A stretch of 32,949 nucleotides of DNA from Pirellulales bacterium (lineage in GTDB: Bacteria; Planctomycetota; Planctomycetia; Pirellulales; JADZDJ01): assembly GCA_035499655.1 (NCBI GenBank), contig DATJYL010000007.1:1-32949 (forward strand), given 5' to 3'. This document shows positions 7,030 to 16,091 of the stretch, piece after piece; positions within the stretch are counted from its first letter, which is position 1; each line of letters opens with the position of its first letter. A model generated the notes under the pieces. That model ran no database searches and had not been told where the DNA came from. It saw only the letters and a list, made by a program, of their open reading frames with translations. A program made the position numbers and the translations under genes.

Positions 7030-8124
7030 ATGAATTATCGACTATTTTCCTTGCGGGCACTGGCGTCGTGTGTGGCCTGGGGATGGGCCGCTTTCATCTT
7101 TGCCGGTTCGTCACCCACGCCGATTACCATGGACGCCGTCGTCCACGGCCAACGTGTGGAAGGCATGCCGTTAACCTGGTCGAATACGAAAATGTATTTG
7201 CTGGGACGCGACGGGGCGATGACCGAATTCGCTCCCGGCGACGCTCAAGATTATCACAAAACCAGCGATGGCTTCAGCCCGTATCCACAAAACATGCTCC
7301 GCGGAATGCTCCAGCGCGAGTTTGGCCCGCAATACGAAGTCAGCGGCACAGGACATTTTTTGGTGGTGCATCCGAAGGGGCAAACGCAGTGGGCCGATCG
7401 ATTTGAACAAATGTATCGCTCCTGCGAAATGTATTTTGCGGTCCGCGGTTTCACGTTAAGCGATCCACAGTTTCCCCTCGTGGCCATCGTGTTTGCCACA
7501 CAGGACGATTTCCGACATTATGCGGCCAAAGATACGCTGCCCGCCGGCGCCGGCTTGTTGGGCTACTATTCGCCGTATACCAATCGGGTGGCGCTATTCG
7601 ACATTGGCGATGGCCGCACGTCCAACGCGCAATGGCAACAAAATTACGCCACGGTATTCCACGAAGCATCGCATCAAACGGCGTTCAATACGGGCATTCA
7701 CAACCGATGGTCGCCGCCTCCCCGGTGGGTGGCAGAAGGTTTGGGCACCATGTTCGAAGCGCGGGGCGTGGCTGATTCGCGCACATATCCCAGTCAGGCG
7801 GATCGCATCAACCGGGGCCGCTTGAACGACTTCAAATCACAACTGGCCAAACACACGCCCCAAACGTTGGCCGAAATGATCAGCTCTGATCGACAGTTCG
7901 AAAGCGATCCCATGAACGCCTATGCCCAAGCCTGGGCATTTACGTTTTTTCTCGTGGAAGAAATGCCGCGCGAATACGCCCGATATCTGCAAAAAACGGG
8001 CTCTCGGCCGGCATTCACTGCGTATCCTGCGGCCCAACGGCTAAAAGATTTCACCGATGTTTTCGGCGAAAACCTGGCCCTGCTCGACGCCCATTTCTTG
8101 CGGTTCATGAACGAGTTGAAGTAG
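7030..8124 (+). CDS. DUF1570 family protein, putative zinc metallopeptidase
   Basis: The 364-residue protein starts with a short basic stretch and a hydrophobic segment (about 8-26), so it is probably secreted. The core holds HEASH at residues 211-215, a HExxH zinc motif. It is followed by WVAEGLGTMFE with Glu236, a plausible third ligand or conserved glutamate of a gluzincin-like fold. The aromatic-rich phrases LLGYYSPYTNRVALFDIGDG and AYAQAWAFTFFLVEEMP are typical of DUF1570 proteins, abundant in planctomycetes, whose substrates are unknown. The length fits the family. The upstream gap (6793-7029) is AT-richer and probably holds divergent promoters for this gene and the isomerase gene. Confidence 0.82.
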   Translation: MNYRLFSLRALASCVAWGWAAFIFAGSSPTPITMDAVVHGQRVEGMPLTWSNTKMYLLGRDGAMTEFAPGDAQDYHKTSDGFSPYPQNMLRGMLQREFGPQYEVSGTGHFLVVHPKGQTQWADRFEQMYRSCEMYFAVRGFTLSDPQFPLVAIVFATQDDFRHYAAKDTLPAGAGLLGYYSPYTNRVALFDIGDGRTSNAQWQQNYATVFHEASHQTAFNTGIHNRWSPPPRWVAEGLGTMFEARGVADSRTYPSQADRINRGRLNDFKSQLAKHTPQTLAEMISSDRQFESDPMNAYAQAWAFTFFLVEEMPREYARYLQKTGSRPAFTAYPAAQRLKDFTDVFGENLALLDAHFLRFMNELK

Positions 8125-8332
8125 GAAATCAAAGGCGCGTCGGGGGCAACAAGCATGCAGGGCGAGGCGATCTGAAGATGTGGTCGGCGGCAAGTTGCGG
8201 CGCCGCCCCTGTCACACGGCAGCCAATTCGATTACAGTCTGTGAATCGCGGCGTGTGGGCCAAATTGGTCTTTTCAGGCACGTCGTGCGGCTGGTTCTGG
8301 CCTCACCTCACATCACAACATTAGAAAAATAG

Positions 8333-8695
<363 letters not shown>

Positions 8696-8781
8696 GTCCA
8701 CACGGGACGATCTACTCCCATGCGTGCAATCTAAATCTACACCCTAGCGATTGCTGCGCGAGAATTGGTCCGCCAACAAAT

Positions 8782-8811
8782 AAAGCACAGGGGTTGCAAC
8801 CCCTGTGCTTT
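8782..8811 (+). terminator. 30-bp perfect palindrome, intrinsic terminator after glnB
   Basis: The stretch 8782-8811 is an exact palindrome: AAAGCACAGGGG, centre TTGCAA, then CCCCTGTGCTTT. It is flanked by one more T on the right and lies 86 bp after the glnB stop. As RNA it gives a GC-rich stem ending in U's, so it probably ends the glnB transcript. Being symmetrical, it could also stop transcripts from the other side. The 78-bp repeat copy 2 starts 4 bp further on. Confidence 0.8.
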
Positions 8812-8814
8812 TGG

Positions 8815-8892
8815 TAGTGGGCCAATTTGAACATAGCTCGACTGTGTCAGTCGGGAAAAGCGGCGGTCGGAATTTGAAATTGTCCCACCACC
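8815..8892. repeat. 78-bp palindromic repeat, copy 2
   Basis: This copy has the same length and ends as copy 1, with 75 of 78 positions identical by eye. One change, CCCGACTG to CTCGACTG, turns a C-G pair of the inner stem into a T-G pair, which an RNA stem would tolerate. It directly follows the glnB terminator palindrome. Confidence 0.85.
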
Positions 8893-8935
8893 GGGCTTTT
8901 TGTTGTGTTGACGTCATCGACAGCCGAACCACTGA

Positions 8936-9157
8936 TTACGAATTAAACAGCCGATCGCACAGTGCATCGAATCGGCGACGCTGGACGGTGAGTAAAGCTT
9001 GGTCGCGCGCTTGGGTGTAAATTTGCGCTAGCGTGGTAAGCGAGCTGGCTGGCGAAAGCGGCGTCGTTGCAACCGCTGCTGAGGCGGCATGTTTGTGCGC
9101 CACGGTGAATCCTGGCGGCGGCATCGAAAACCGTCGCTGATGTTCGGTCATTTTCAT
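8936..9157 (-). CDS. Possible small protein, function unknown
   Basis: A 73-codon minus-strand frame starts at ATG 9157, with GGGGAAATGG upstream as a possible ribosome binding site; the third codon is a second ATG. The product has a polar, Ala/Ser-rich N-terminus. It ends with a basic amphipathic stretch, LAQIYTQARDQALLTVQRRRFDALCDRLF. No domain, signal peptide or membrane segment is recognised. The codon pattern and composition are compatible with a real gene, but nothing proves it. Confidence 0.42.
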   Translation of the reverse strand: MKMTEHQRRFSMPPPGFTVAHKHAASAAVATTPLSPASSLTTLAQIYTQARDQALLTVQRRRFDALCDRLFNS

Positions 9158-9566
9158 GCTACCATTTCCCCATAAATGAAGTCATTTTCTACATCTGCTA
9201 GCGTAATCAGGTTGCAAGCATGATCAACATGACCGTTTTAGTAATTATCGAATTTTTTCAATCCCGCGGCGAAAAAGGTTGGGTCGCACCGAGTAAAACG
9301 GTTGATTGGTAGCGTTTGCCGATACGACATGATTTACCTAGACCAAAAAACTTGTCTTGCTGTTTTTTTCTGCCGCGTCCTATATTACTGCAGTAGCGCT
9401 GACCCGTGGACCGGGAGGGTTTTACGCATTAATTTGGCGCGGCTCACTGGATTGACCAGAAGCGCGCCGCATGGTTAGGCCGGGCTCCAAGGCAAACAAT
9501 GCCGTTTTGCCGTGCTTTCGACACTTCGTCCAAGCGAAACGCCTGGCCTTCAGAAAGGAGCTTTTC
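9158..9566 (+). promoter_or_regulatory. Long leader and promoter region of the Cys-rich gene
   Basis: No gene is convincing in this stretch. A sigma-70-like promoter can be drawn: TTGCTG at 9357-9362, an 18-nt spacer, TATATT at 9381-9386. That would leave an untranslated leader of about 175 nt before the ATG at 9567. AGAAAGGAG at 9552-9560 is a strong ribosome binding site. The leader also contains ATG-starting frames that I did not accept as genes. Confidence 0.45.
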
Positions 9567-10046
9567 ATGTCCAGTGCAGTCTTAATGGAACGGTTTTCCG
9601 CTGGAGCACCGACCGCCAGCAGTCCCAGTCAGTCGTGGCAACCTTCGGGTTTTCCGGCTGCCGGGCCTTCGGCGGGTAACTGGTGTGTCGTGCCACGGTG
9701 CAAAGTGGAATTCGAAAAATGCACGGGTGGCTTCAAAATCCACTGTCGTTGCGAAGATGAGTTATCGTGCGCAACGTTGCAGAATTTGTGCCGCATGTTG
9801 TGCGATGGCTGCTGCAGTTGCTGCTGCACTCAAAATGGCATTCAGTGCTGCAATTGCACGTTTGCCAATTGCCATTGTAAGTGCGAGTACACCTCCGATG
9901 GTTGCTGCATCACCTGCACCAGCGGCGACAAGCAATGCTGCAACTCGCTGCAATGCTGCTGCGAATGCTGCTCCAAGTGCTGCGAAAACGGCTGCTGCTG
10001 CTACGTGTGCTTTAACGGCACCCCCGTATGCTGCGGCACGTGCTAA
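9567..10046 (+). CDS. Cysteine-rich protein, putative metal-binding or oxidant-responsive
   Basis: The product has 159 residues, 38 of them cysteine. The first 37 are Ser/Ala/Pro-rich and Cys-free. From NWCVVPRC onward cysteines come as CC, CCC, CxC and CxxC clusters (GCCSCCCTQNG, QCCCECCSKCCENGCCC, ending PVCCGTC). No export signal or membrane span is seen. Many clustered Cys suggest binding of several metal ions, as in metallothioneins, but the protein is longer and the spacing is not that of BmtA/SmtA. I have a vague memory of related 'NWC..PRC...CTGG' proteins in other bacteria; the function is unknown to me. ATG 9567 is chosen over 9471 because of the strong AGAAAGGAG site. The gene is single, with its own promoter and terminator. 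Confidence 0.82.
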   Translation: MSSAVLMERFSAGAPTASSPSQSWQPSGFPAAGPSAGNWCVVPRCKVEFEKCTGGFKIHCRCEDELSCATLQNLCRMLCDGCCSCCCTQNGIQCCNCTFANCHCKCEYTSDGCCITCTSGDKQCCNSLQCCCECCSKCCENGCCCYVCFNGTPVCCGTC

Positions 10047-10097
10047 GCAACCACTACTTGGAAGTTTGTCGACAAATTTCCACCGCGCATGCGAAAA

Positions 10098-10130
10098 CCC
10101 AGGGGCCCCAAGGCCCCTGGGTTATTTTTT
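10098..10130 (+). terminator. Intrinsic terminator after the Cys-rich gene
   Basis: CCCAGGGGCC (10098-10107) and GGCCCCTGGG (10112-10121) form a perfect 10-bp stem with a CCAA loop, followed by TTATTTTTT. It lies 52 bp after the Cys-rich gene stop and separates it from the convergent ATPase gene. Confidence 0.9.
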
Positions 10131-10163
10131 GCCCCGATCATGCTGACATCGCACACCGTCGAG

Positions 10164-10766
10164 CTACACACCGTCCAGTTCGGTATCGCCCCGGTGATGT
10201 CCGCCGCGCAGCAGTAGGGTCACTTCATTGCCCATTTCGTTGAACCGCACTTCATCCATGAACGAATACATCAACAGTAGGCCCCTGCCCGTGGGCCGCG
10301 ACAGTTCGCCGTCATCGATCACCAGCGGCGTGCACACGGCATAATCAAAGCCCGGACCTTCGTCGCGGATCACAAATTCCGCTTGGGCCGTGGAAAAGCT
10401 GGCCCGCACGTGAATGCAGCGGTGGCAATAGGGCGCCGCTTGTTGCCGCTGGAGAATCAACGGCGCTTGGCTGTGCGCAATCAGCTCGTCGCTGGCTTTC
10501 CGTAAATCTTGGGCCGAGAGCTCCAAATTACCGTGATAAAATGCGTTCAGCAGCGCCTCTTCCAGAGCAATGCCCACGTGCTTTTCCAGTGTTCCTTCAC
10601 ACAAATCGAATGCGGCGGCCCGCTCTCGCAAGTACTGTACCAGCGGATGAATTAAACTGGGGTCATTGTGCAGCGTGAAGTGCAACTGCATCTGATCCAG
10701 CGCCTCGTCCCAGGGGAACGAATCCGGGTCTTCTCCAGTCCGATTGGCGGAAAAAATGTGCGACAT
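10164..10766 (-). CDS. Anti-sigma-factor-type serine kinase / HATPase_c_2 protein
   Basis: The 200-residue protein carries a GHKL ATPase fold like RsbW/SpoIIAB. Boxes seen are LEEALLNAFYHGN (N box, Glu69 and Asn74 of this start), RDEGPGFD (G1 box) and PTGRGLLLMYSFMDEV (G2 box), with the final NEVTLLLRG strand. Such proteins usually bind a sigma factor or phosphorylate an anti-anti-sigma factor. No partner gene is adjacent, so the target is unknown. ATG 10766 is preferred because GGAAA lies 10 nt upstream; a TTG at 10811 in the same frame has no such site. It is convergent with the Cys-rich gene. Confidence 0.83.
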   Translation of the reverse strand: MSHIFSANRTGEDPDSFPWDEALDQMQLHFTLHNDPSLIHPLVQYLRERAAAFDLCEGTLEKHVGIALEEALLNAFYHGNLELSAQDLRKASDELIAHSQAPLILQRQQAAPYCHRCIHVRASFSTAQAEFVIRDEGPGFDYAVCTPLVIDDGELSRPTGRGLLLMYSFMDEVRFNEMGNEVTLLLRGGHHRGDTELDGV

Positions 10767-10892
10767 ACGATGGTTTCCTATCAACGGCCTCATAGCCATC
10801 ACCGCTTTCAAATTGCCGGCGCCTGAGAACAGGCGGTATCCCCAGACGCCGGCGGGGACGCGTCGATCATTTGGTTCTGACCTCGCGTGGCT

Positions 10893-11972
10893 CTAATAAT
10901 CAACGCCCGTAATTTCCAAACCGTCGGCCCGAGCAATCAACCGGGCCAGTTGACGAATGTCGATCTTGTCGCTGAGGAAATGCACCGATCCGTCCCCCAG
11001 CAAAATGTGCGCGCCGTTGACGTGAAAGGAATAAATCTCCGACGTTCCCTCTGAGAAATACGGCGCCACGTTGTACGTCGGATAATTCTCGCCATTAGTG
11101 CAATTCAACGGGCAGGGTCCGTTTAATTGCGAACCATCGTACAAAGATCCGTGCAAGGTCACGTCGGTGGCTGCTCGCGCCCAGCCGCCGCCATTTTGAT
11201 GAACCGTCATCACGTCGCCCGGGACCTGTACGCCGTTACGCCAAATATTAGGCCGGCCCGCAGATTCGGCATACATAATGGTATGCGACAAGCCATCCAA
11301 AGCGTCTTTCAGCCTGCACGTAGCGTTCTTCCGCATCAAACCGCTGTTGGCGCTTTTGTTGGTTGCATCCCAGCTGATGGTCGATTCATCAACAAGATTT
11401 TGAGCCGGCCGACCGGACGGCGAGGTCACGGTCGTGCCATCGCCCAAATCGGGATGCACCCCAACCACGGGACTATAATCGGTAACAGCTACTTCCGGTG
11501 TCCACACCGTGTGGCCAGAAGCGTCGGGCACTTGCGGATCGCCGTCGAGCCGATTCGGATCGAGCGGATCGGATGGGCACAACAGCGCCGGAATCGGCGT
11601 TTTGGTGACCACTAAATTCGCTCCGCCGGCCCCGCTGATGGCATCCCAGTTAATCGTGAAATCGTATTGCTGATAAAGCTGCGATTCTTCCAAAAACGGC
11701 AAAATCAACGTGAACCCGGAAATGCGCGGGGCGGTGGTCGAACCGCCGGGGCGTGTGCTGTCGGGTAATGTTTTTTTGGCGCTTTCGTAATTCAGCACCG
11801 CCAAGCCCAACTGCTTTTCGACATTGGCGCATTGGGTTCGCCGGGCGGCTTCGCGCGCCGCTTGCACCGCCGGCAGCAGCAACGCAATCAAAATGCCAAT
11901 GATGGCGATCACGACCAATAATTCGACGAGTGTAAAACCGGCGCGATTTCGAATGGAATAAAACTTTTTCAC
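10893..11972 (-). CDS. DUF1559 prepilin-like protein (H-x9-DG type)
   Basis: The 359-residue protein begins with a type IV prepilin-like leader: basic residues, then GFTLVELLVVIAIIGILIAL and the planctomycete-typical LLPAVQAAREAARRTQC. The leader would be cut by a prepilin peptidase and the N-terminus methylated. The C-terminus has HVNGAHILLGDG, the H-x9-DG signature of the family (His317). Such proteins occur in very high copy in planctomycetes; their structural role is poorly known, with pseudopilin or surface functions proposed. The start is GTG, with GGAG 8 nt upstream. The lipoprotein gene lies 90 bp upstream on the same strand, a frequent pairing in these bacteria, and probably shares its transcript. 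Confidence 0.94.
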   Translation of the reverse strand: MKKFYSIRNRAGFTLVELLVVIAIIGILIALLLPAVQAAREAARRTQCANVEKQLGLAVLNYESAKKTLPDSTRPGGSTTAPRISGFTLILPFLEESQLYQQYDFTINWDAISGAGGANLVVTKTPIPALLCPSDPLDPNRLDGDPQVPDASGHTVWTPEVAVTDYSPVVGVHPDLGDGTTVTSPSGRPAQNLVDESTISWDATNKSANSGLMRKNATCRLKDALDGLSHTIMYAESAGRPNIWRNGVQVPGDVMTVHQNGGGWARAATDVTLHGSLYDGSQLNGPCPLNCTNGENYPTYNVAPYFSEGTSEIYSFHVNGAHILLGDGSVHFLSDKIDIRQLARLIARADGLEITGVDY

Positions 11973-12062
11973 GACTGGGTCTCCGTTTCAGAAAGTCGTT
12001 GCGAAAATAAGGGAACTGCTTTCTCTCGCGGCGAAAGAAGGTGGACGGGAAACACAATAAAT

Positions 12063-12554
12063 TCACTTCAACACAATGGGCGTTAACTCGTTCTTGCCGG
12101 CCACGATGGTCACTTTCACCGGCGAAGTGCCCGGCTTGCTATATTGCGGCGGCAATAAATTGGGACTGAGCACGGGATCGCCGTCGGGGCCTTTAATCGT
12201 TTTGTGCCACTCAACGGTGAGCACATAATCGCCTTCCGGCGCGCCATCATTGGAGTTGTAACTGCTTAACTCAAACGTGCCGTCCGGTTGCACCTGAGCA
12301 CGAGGCACCACCACTTGGCCGTTGGGTGCTTTCAAGTCTGACTTGGAATGCAGCGCCACGTACGCTCCCTGCGGCGCCGCCCCTTTGAAGCTGACTTTTC
12401 CCACGACCGGATACGCCGTCAGCAAATCTTGTGGCCCGCTGGAACCACAGCCTGCGGTAGACAACACACAAATGGCCGTTAGTAGCCACGTGGCTTTGTG
12501 CCTTACTGTGAACGAACGGAATGAAAAACCCTGCCCCTGCAACTGGCCACACAT
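12063..12554 (-). CDS. Lipoprotein with transthyretin-like / carboxypeptidase-regulatory-like fold
   Basis: The 163-residue protein has a basic N-terminus, a hydrophobic stretch (TWLLTAICV) and the lipobox LSTAGC, so Cys36 would be lipidated. The rest reads as a beta-sandwich: YPVVGKVSFKGAAPQGAYVALHS, VQPDGTFELSSYNSNDGAPEGDYVLTVEW, then a C-terminal strand after KVTIVAGKNELTPIVLK. The 'GkVxfkG.P..ga.V.l' and 'DGtF.l.....dGap.GdY.vtv' phrases are typical of short planctomycete lipoproteins encoded beside DUF1559 genes. AGGGAG 8 nt before ATG supports the start. No enzymatic role is suggested. Confidence 0.85.
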   Translation of the reverse strand: MCGQLQGQGFSFRSFTVRHKATWLLTAICVLSTAGCGSSGPQDLLTAYPVVGKVSFKGAAPQGAYVALHSKSDLKAPNGQVVVPRAQVQPDGTFELSSYNSNDGAPEGDYVLTVEWHKTIKGPDGDPVLSPNLLPPQYSKPGTSPVKVTIVAGKNELTPIVLK

Positions 12555-12963
12555 TATTTAGCTCCCTGATTAAGTTAGTAATCTTTGAAATACATCGAAA
12601 ATATCCACTGCAGCGAACTACGAACCGAACACGCCCACAGCGCGACCCTTCGAACGGTTGCTCAAGAACCAACCTGCCCATGCTGGCCAATTTCCGGCCG
12701 GCACCGTTGGTTAAAACAGAATGGCGTCAACAACATGTAAGAGTCATGGCTAGCCGCACGTTTCCTTGTGCCTTTTGAAACGCACCTCTGGCTGGTCCAG
12801 TCAGCGACGCCGATGAATGTTCAACCAGCCTCTCACGCGCGTGAGTCGGCCTTCGAATAAACTGCTCAAATTCAATTGGGCCAGCGATTAAACGCTGCCC
12901 TGAAATGTTCTGGTTTTTTTCGTTCGATAATTAATGCAAACTCCGTGCCAACAAATTTGCAAT
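12555..12963. other. Intergenic region with small palindromes
   Basis: No convincing gene is present. CTCACGCGCGTGAG at 12832-12845 is a perfect 14-bp palindrome. GGGCCAGCG (12878-12886) and CGCTGCCC (12893-12900) form a stem with a one-base bulge and a short loop, 64 bp beyond the end of the YezD-like gene. On the plus strand it is followed at distance by TTTTTTT (12914-12920), on the minus strand by an A/T-rich stretch. It may end the sulfate operon transcript, but weakly. The promoter of the lipoprotein gene should lie near 12560-12620. Confidence 0.45.
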
Positions 12964-13155
12964 TCAACGTAGTCTCCGTTTTTCGGTTCGTTCGATCTGC
13001 ACCACCACGCCATCTTGCACCACGATCGATACGACACCAAATCGCAACCCCCGCAGCGCTTCTCGAATTTGCTCCATCGCCAATTCCATGGCATTAACAT
13101 GATTCGTCGTGGACGCGGAATTTAATTCGCCGTGCGGCGGGGTTGAGTTCGACAT
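12964..13155 (-). CDS. YezD-like small protein (DUF2292)
   Basis: The product has 63 residues. Its C-terminal half, MEQIREALRGLRFGVVSIVVQDG and VVVQIERTEKRRL, matches the pattern of the small YezD/DUF2292 family (I.e.LrglryGsVtivVqdGrVvqIErtEK). The biochemical function is not known; I recall that relatives often sit next to sulfate-uptake or sulfur-assimilation genes. ATG 13155 with AAAGGA 9 nt upstream is preferred over the ATG at 13176. It lies 67 bp after cysA on the same strand and is probably the last gene of the sulfate operon. Confidence 0.78.
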   Translation of the reverse strand: MSNSTPPHGELNSASTTNHVNAMELAMEQIREALRGLRFGVVSIVVQDGVVVQIERTEKRRLR

Positions 13156-13222
13156 AATTAGTAATCCTTTACGCACGGCCTGATTCCACTGGTTTACGTG
13201 CAGTTCTTGGAAAACGAATTGC

Positions 13223-14281
13223 TCAAATCACATAATCGGGCATAAACACGCGGACTTTCTTGGGCAAGACAAACACGGTGTCACCCGGCTTAAAATTTAA
13301 TTCGGCGTACCGATCCAGGCTCAAATCCACTTGAATGTCGGATTGCTGCTCGATGGACACTAAGCCAATGCGGGCGACCGAGCCGGTGGGATTTACCCGC
13401 CGCACTTGGGCCGCCAAACTAGGCACGCCGTTTTGCTTGAGCGCGATATCCAATTCATGGGGCCGCATGTAAAGCGTGGCGGCCTGTGGTTGGGCGTGCG
13501 GATAGGCGGGGTAATCCCATTTCAAATTGCCGACGACAGCGTGGCCATTTTCCACGCGGCCGTGGAACACGTTCACGTTCCCTAAAAAATCGATCACGAA
13601 CGGATTGGCCGGCTTGTCGAACACTTCCGCCGGCGCGCCCGCTTGTTCGACCCGGCCCTGATTCATGACTACCACGCGATCGGCCACTTCAAACGCCTCT
13701 TCCTGATCGTGCGTCACAAGGATGCTGGTCGTGTGAATTTCGTCGTGCAGCCGCCGCAGCCAGCCACGCAATTCCTGTCGCACTTTGGCATCCAGCGCTC
13801 CAAATGGCTCGTCCAACAACAGAACTTTGGGCTCAATCGCCAGTGCCCGGGCCAAAGCGACTCGCTGCCGCTGGCCGCCGGAAAGTTGCGAAGGATAGCG
13901 ATGTTCCATCTGTTCCAGCCGCACCAGGCCGAGCAATTCGCGGACCTTGTTTTGAATTTCCGTCTTGGACCGCTTTCGCACCCGCAGACCAAACGCCACG
14001 TTTTCAAACACGCTCATGTGACGAAACAACGCGTAATGCTGAAACACGAATCCGACGTTACGCTCGGCTGCCGCGCGATGTGTCACATCTTCGCCGTGGC
14101 AAATTACCGTGCCTCCGTCGGGCGTTTCCAATCCGGCTATCATACGCAGCAACGTCGTTTTGCCCGACCCGGACGGACCCAACAGTGCCACCAACGATCC
14201 GCCGGCAATCTCCAAACTGACGTTATCCACGGCAGAAAAATTGCCAAATTTCTTGGTGATGTTTTGGATCGAAATGCTCAT
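13223..14281 (-). CDS. cysA: Sulfate/thiosulfate ABC transporter, ATP-binding subunit
   Basis: This 352-residue ATPase drives import of sulfate or thiosulfate with CysT and CysW. It shows Walker [10 protein letters not shown] (35-43), the Q-loop QHYALF, signature LSGGQRQR (133-140), Walker B VLLLDEP, the D-loop GALDAKVR and switch His191. A C-terminal TOBE-like domain (residues about 230-350) contains MRPHELDI and ends with VLPKKVRVF. The start at 14281 leaves 25 bp after the cysW stop. An in-frame ATG at 14356 would add 25 atypical residues overlapping cysW. GGGAG lies 11 nt upstream of the chosen start. The family also transports molybdate and similar oxyanions, but the operon points to sulfate. 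Confidence 0.94.
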   Translation of the reverse strand: MSISIQNITKKFGNFSAVDNVSLEIAGGSLVALLGPSGSGKTTLLRMIAGLETPDGGTVICHGEDVTHRAAAERNVGFVFQHYALFRHMSVFENVAFGLRVRKRSKTEIQNKVRELLGLVRLEQMEHRYPSQLSGGQRQRVALARALAIEPKVLLLDEPFGALDAKVRQELRGWLRRLHDEIHTTSILVTHDQEEAFEVADRVVVMNQGRVEQAGAPAEVFDKPANPFVIDFLGNVNVFHGRVENGHAVVGNLKWDYPAYPHAQPQAATLYMRPHELDIALKQNGVPSLAAQVRRVNPTGSVARIGLVSIEQQSDIQVDLSLDRYAELNFKPGDTVFVLPKKVRVFMPDYVI

Positions 14282-14306
14282 GGTGCGGCGCGCTCCCGTT
14301 TTCGGG

Positions 14307-15230
14307 TCACTGAATGTGAATGTTTTCGGCTGCCTGTTCGCTAATCCCGGTGGCAACGGCGACTGCCGCCAGTTGTCGGCGAGTTTTCCGCTCCAGCCAA
14401 ACTTTTAACCCCAACGTGACCAACGCCAGCAGTGTAAGCAGCGAGGCCAACGCAAAGGCGTCGGCATCGTTGCCTTGCTCCAGCAGTTTTTGCACTTGCA
14501 GCGGCATCGTCGTGGTTTGGTTTTCGATCCGCCCCGACACCACGTACACGGCGCCAAACTCGCCCATCGCTCGGGCGTTGCACAAAATCAGGCCGTACAG
14601 CAGACCCCATTTGATGTTGGGCAGCGTCACACGCCAAAACATTTGCCAACTGCTCGCGCCCAGGCTAATTGCGGCGGTGTCTTCCTCGCTGCCCAGCGCC
14701 TCCATCACAGGAATCAACTCGCGGGCCACAAACGGCAGCGTGACAAACGTGGTCGCCAGCACAATTCCCGGCAATGCAAACACAACGTGAATGTCCATCT
14801 TTTGCAGCCATGGCCCCAAATAGCCCAAGCGGCCAAAAATCAGCATCAACATCAGCCCCACGACCACGGGCGAAATGGAAAACGGCAAATCGATCAGCGT
14901 CGTCAGCACCGTGCGGCCTGCAAAGCGAAATCGTGCGATCAGCCATGCCGCGGCGATGCCAAACAGCGTATTGAACACTACGGCAATGGGCGTGACGATC
15001 AACGTCAGCTTGATGGCGTTAAGCGTCGCGGGGTTGCTAACCAAGCCGGTCCAGTACGCGGCGATTCCATTTTCCAGCGCCGAGTAAAAAATCAGCGCCA
15101 CCGGGCCGACAATCAATACGCCCACGACGTTCAGCGCCAAGCCAATCAACACGCGGCGGGCAACAGCCGATTCGTGCCGTGCGGCAGCGGTAACGTGAGC
15201 GGAAGTAAGCGTGGCGACGGCGTTAGGCAT
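14307..15230 (-). CDS. cysW: Sulfate ABC transporter permease
   Basis: The 307-residue inner-membrane subunit has about six hydrophobic helices. The cytoplasmic EAA loop, [29 protein letters not shown], contacts CysA. The phrase [17 protein letters not shown] is typical of sulfate permeases, and [16 protein letters not shown] fits CysW. The gene starts inside the last codons of cysT (8-bp overlap), which indicates translational coupling. The C-terminus is basic and cytoplasmic. Confidence 0.93.
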   Translation of the reverse strand: MPNAVATLTSAHVTAAARHESAVARRVLIGLALNVVGVLIVGPVALIFYSALENGIAAYWTGLVSNPATLNAIKLTLIVTPIAVVFNTLFGIAAAWLIARFRFAGRTVLTTLIDLPFSISPVVVGLMLMLIFGRLGYLGPWLQKMDIHVVFALPGIVLATTFVTLPFVARELIPVMEALGSEEDTAAISLGASSWQMFWRVTLPNIKWGLLYGLILCNARAMGEFGAVYVVSGRIENQTTTMPLQVQKLLEQGNDADAFALASLLTLLALVTLGLKVWLERKTRRQLAAVAVATGISEQAAENIHIQ

Positions 15231-16083
15231 AATGGCGTCGGCTCCTCCGCTCCAGCACGTTGATCAGGGCCAACATGCCAAACGACATGGCCAGCAACAC
15301 CAAAGCGATTGCCGTCGCCTCGGCATACGAATTTTGTTCCAGCTTCGAAACAATCAGCATCGGCGCAATTTCCGTTTCGCCTTGCTTATTGCTCGAGACG
15401 AACACGACCGAGCCGTATTCACCAATCGCCCGCGCAAAAGATAATGCAAAGCCCGTAATCAGCGCCGGCTTAAGCGTCGGCAAAATCACGCGCCAAAATG
15501 TTTGCCACCGGCTGGCGCCCAGCAGGGTAGCGGCTTCTTCGGCGTCGGCTTCCATGCTCTCCAGCACCGGCTGAACGGCCCGCACGGCAAACGGAAGACC
15601 AATGAATATCAGCACCAATACAATGCCCAGCCGCGAGTAGGTTCCGTGAATTCCCAAGGGCACCAAAAACCGGCCGAACCAACCGTTTTGGACATACAAC
15701 GCCGAATACGCCAAGCCGGCCACGGCCGTGGGCAGCGCCAGCGGCAAATCAACTAGCGAATCGACCACGCGCTTGCCGGGCCACTCGTAGCGCACCAGCA
15801 CCCACGCAATTAGCAAACCCAACAGCGATGTCACCGCGGCGGAAATAAAGCTGGCGCTGAAAGTCAGAAAATAAGCCGACCGGGCCCGCGAAGTCCACAC
15901 GGCGGCCCAAAACGCCGCGGGGCCTAATTGCGTAACTTTCCACAAGCAGGCCGCTAACGGAATCAATAGCATCACGCTCAAGTAAATGAGCGTGATGCCT
16001 AGCGTTAAACGGAATCCCGGTAGCGTGCGATTCACAAAAAATCCCTTGCCTTTTTGCCTGTGGTCATGCATCATTGAATGCAA
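15223..16083 (-). CDS. cysT: Sulfate ABC transporter permease
   Basis: The 286-residue membrane protein is the partner permease of CysW (also called CysU). It has an N-terminal cytoplasmic segment and about six membrane helices. Family phrases are LPLALPTAVAGLAYSALY and the EAA loop EEAATLLGASRWQTFWRVILPTLKPAL, then ARAIGEYGSVVFVSSN, a marker of the CysT group. It begins 8 bp after the sbp stop and overlaps cysW by 8 bp, so the four sulfate genes form a tight operon. Start codons at positions 1, 4 and 5 of the frame are all possible. Confidence 0.93.
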   Translation of the reverse strand: MHSMMHDHRQKGKGFFVNRTLPGFRLTLGITLIYLSVMLLIPLAACLWKVTQLGPAAFWAAVWTSRARSAYFLTFSASFISAAVTSLLGLLIAWVLVRYEWPGKRVVDSLVDLPLALPTAVAGLAYSALYVQNGWFGRFLVPLGIHGTYSRLGIVLVLIFIGLPFAVRAVQPVLESMEADAEEAATLLGASRWQTFWRVILPTLKPALITGFALSFARAIGEYGSVVFVSSNKQGETEIAPMLIVSKLEQNSYAEATAIALVLLAMSFGMLALINVLERRSRRHYA

Positions 16084-16091
16084 ACGCGGTA

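Noticed and set aside
9221-9313. Short ATG frame of 30 codons in the leader of the Cys-rich gene
   Set aside because: No ribosome site and no conservation evidence; probably chance.
14475-15263. 262-codon plus-strand frame across cysW
   Set aside because: Composition rich in His/Gln/Arg is typical of the antisense of a hydrophobic membrane protein; cysW on the other strand is certain.
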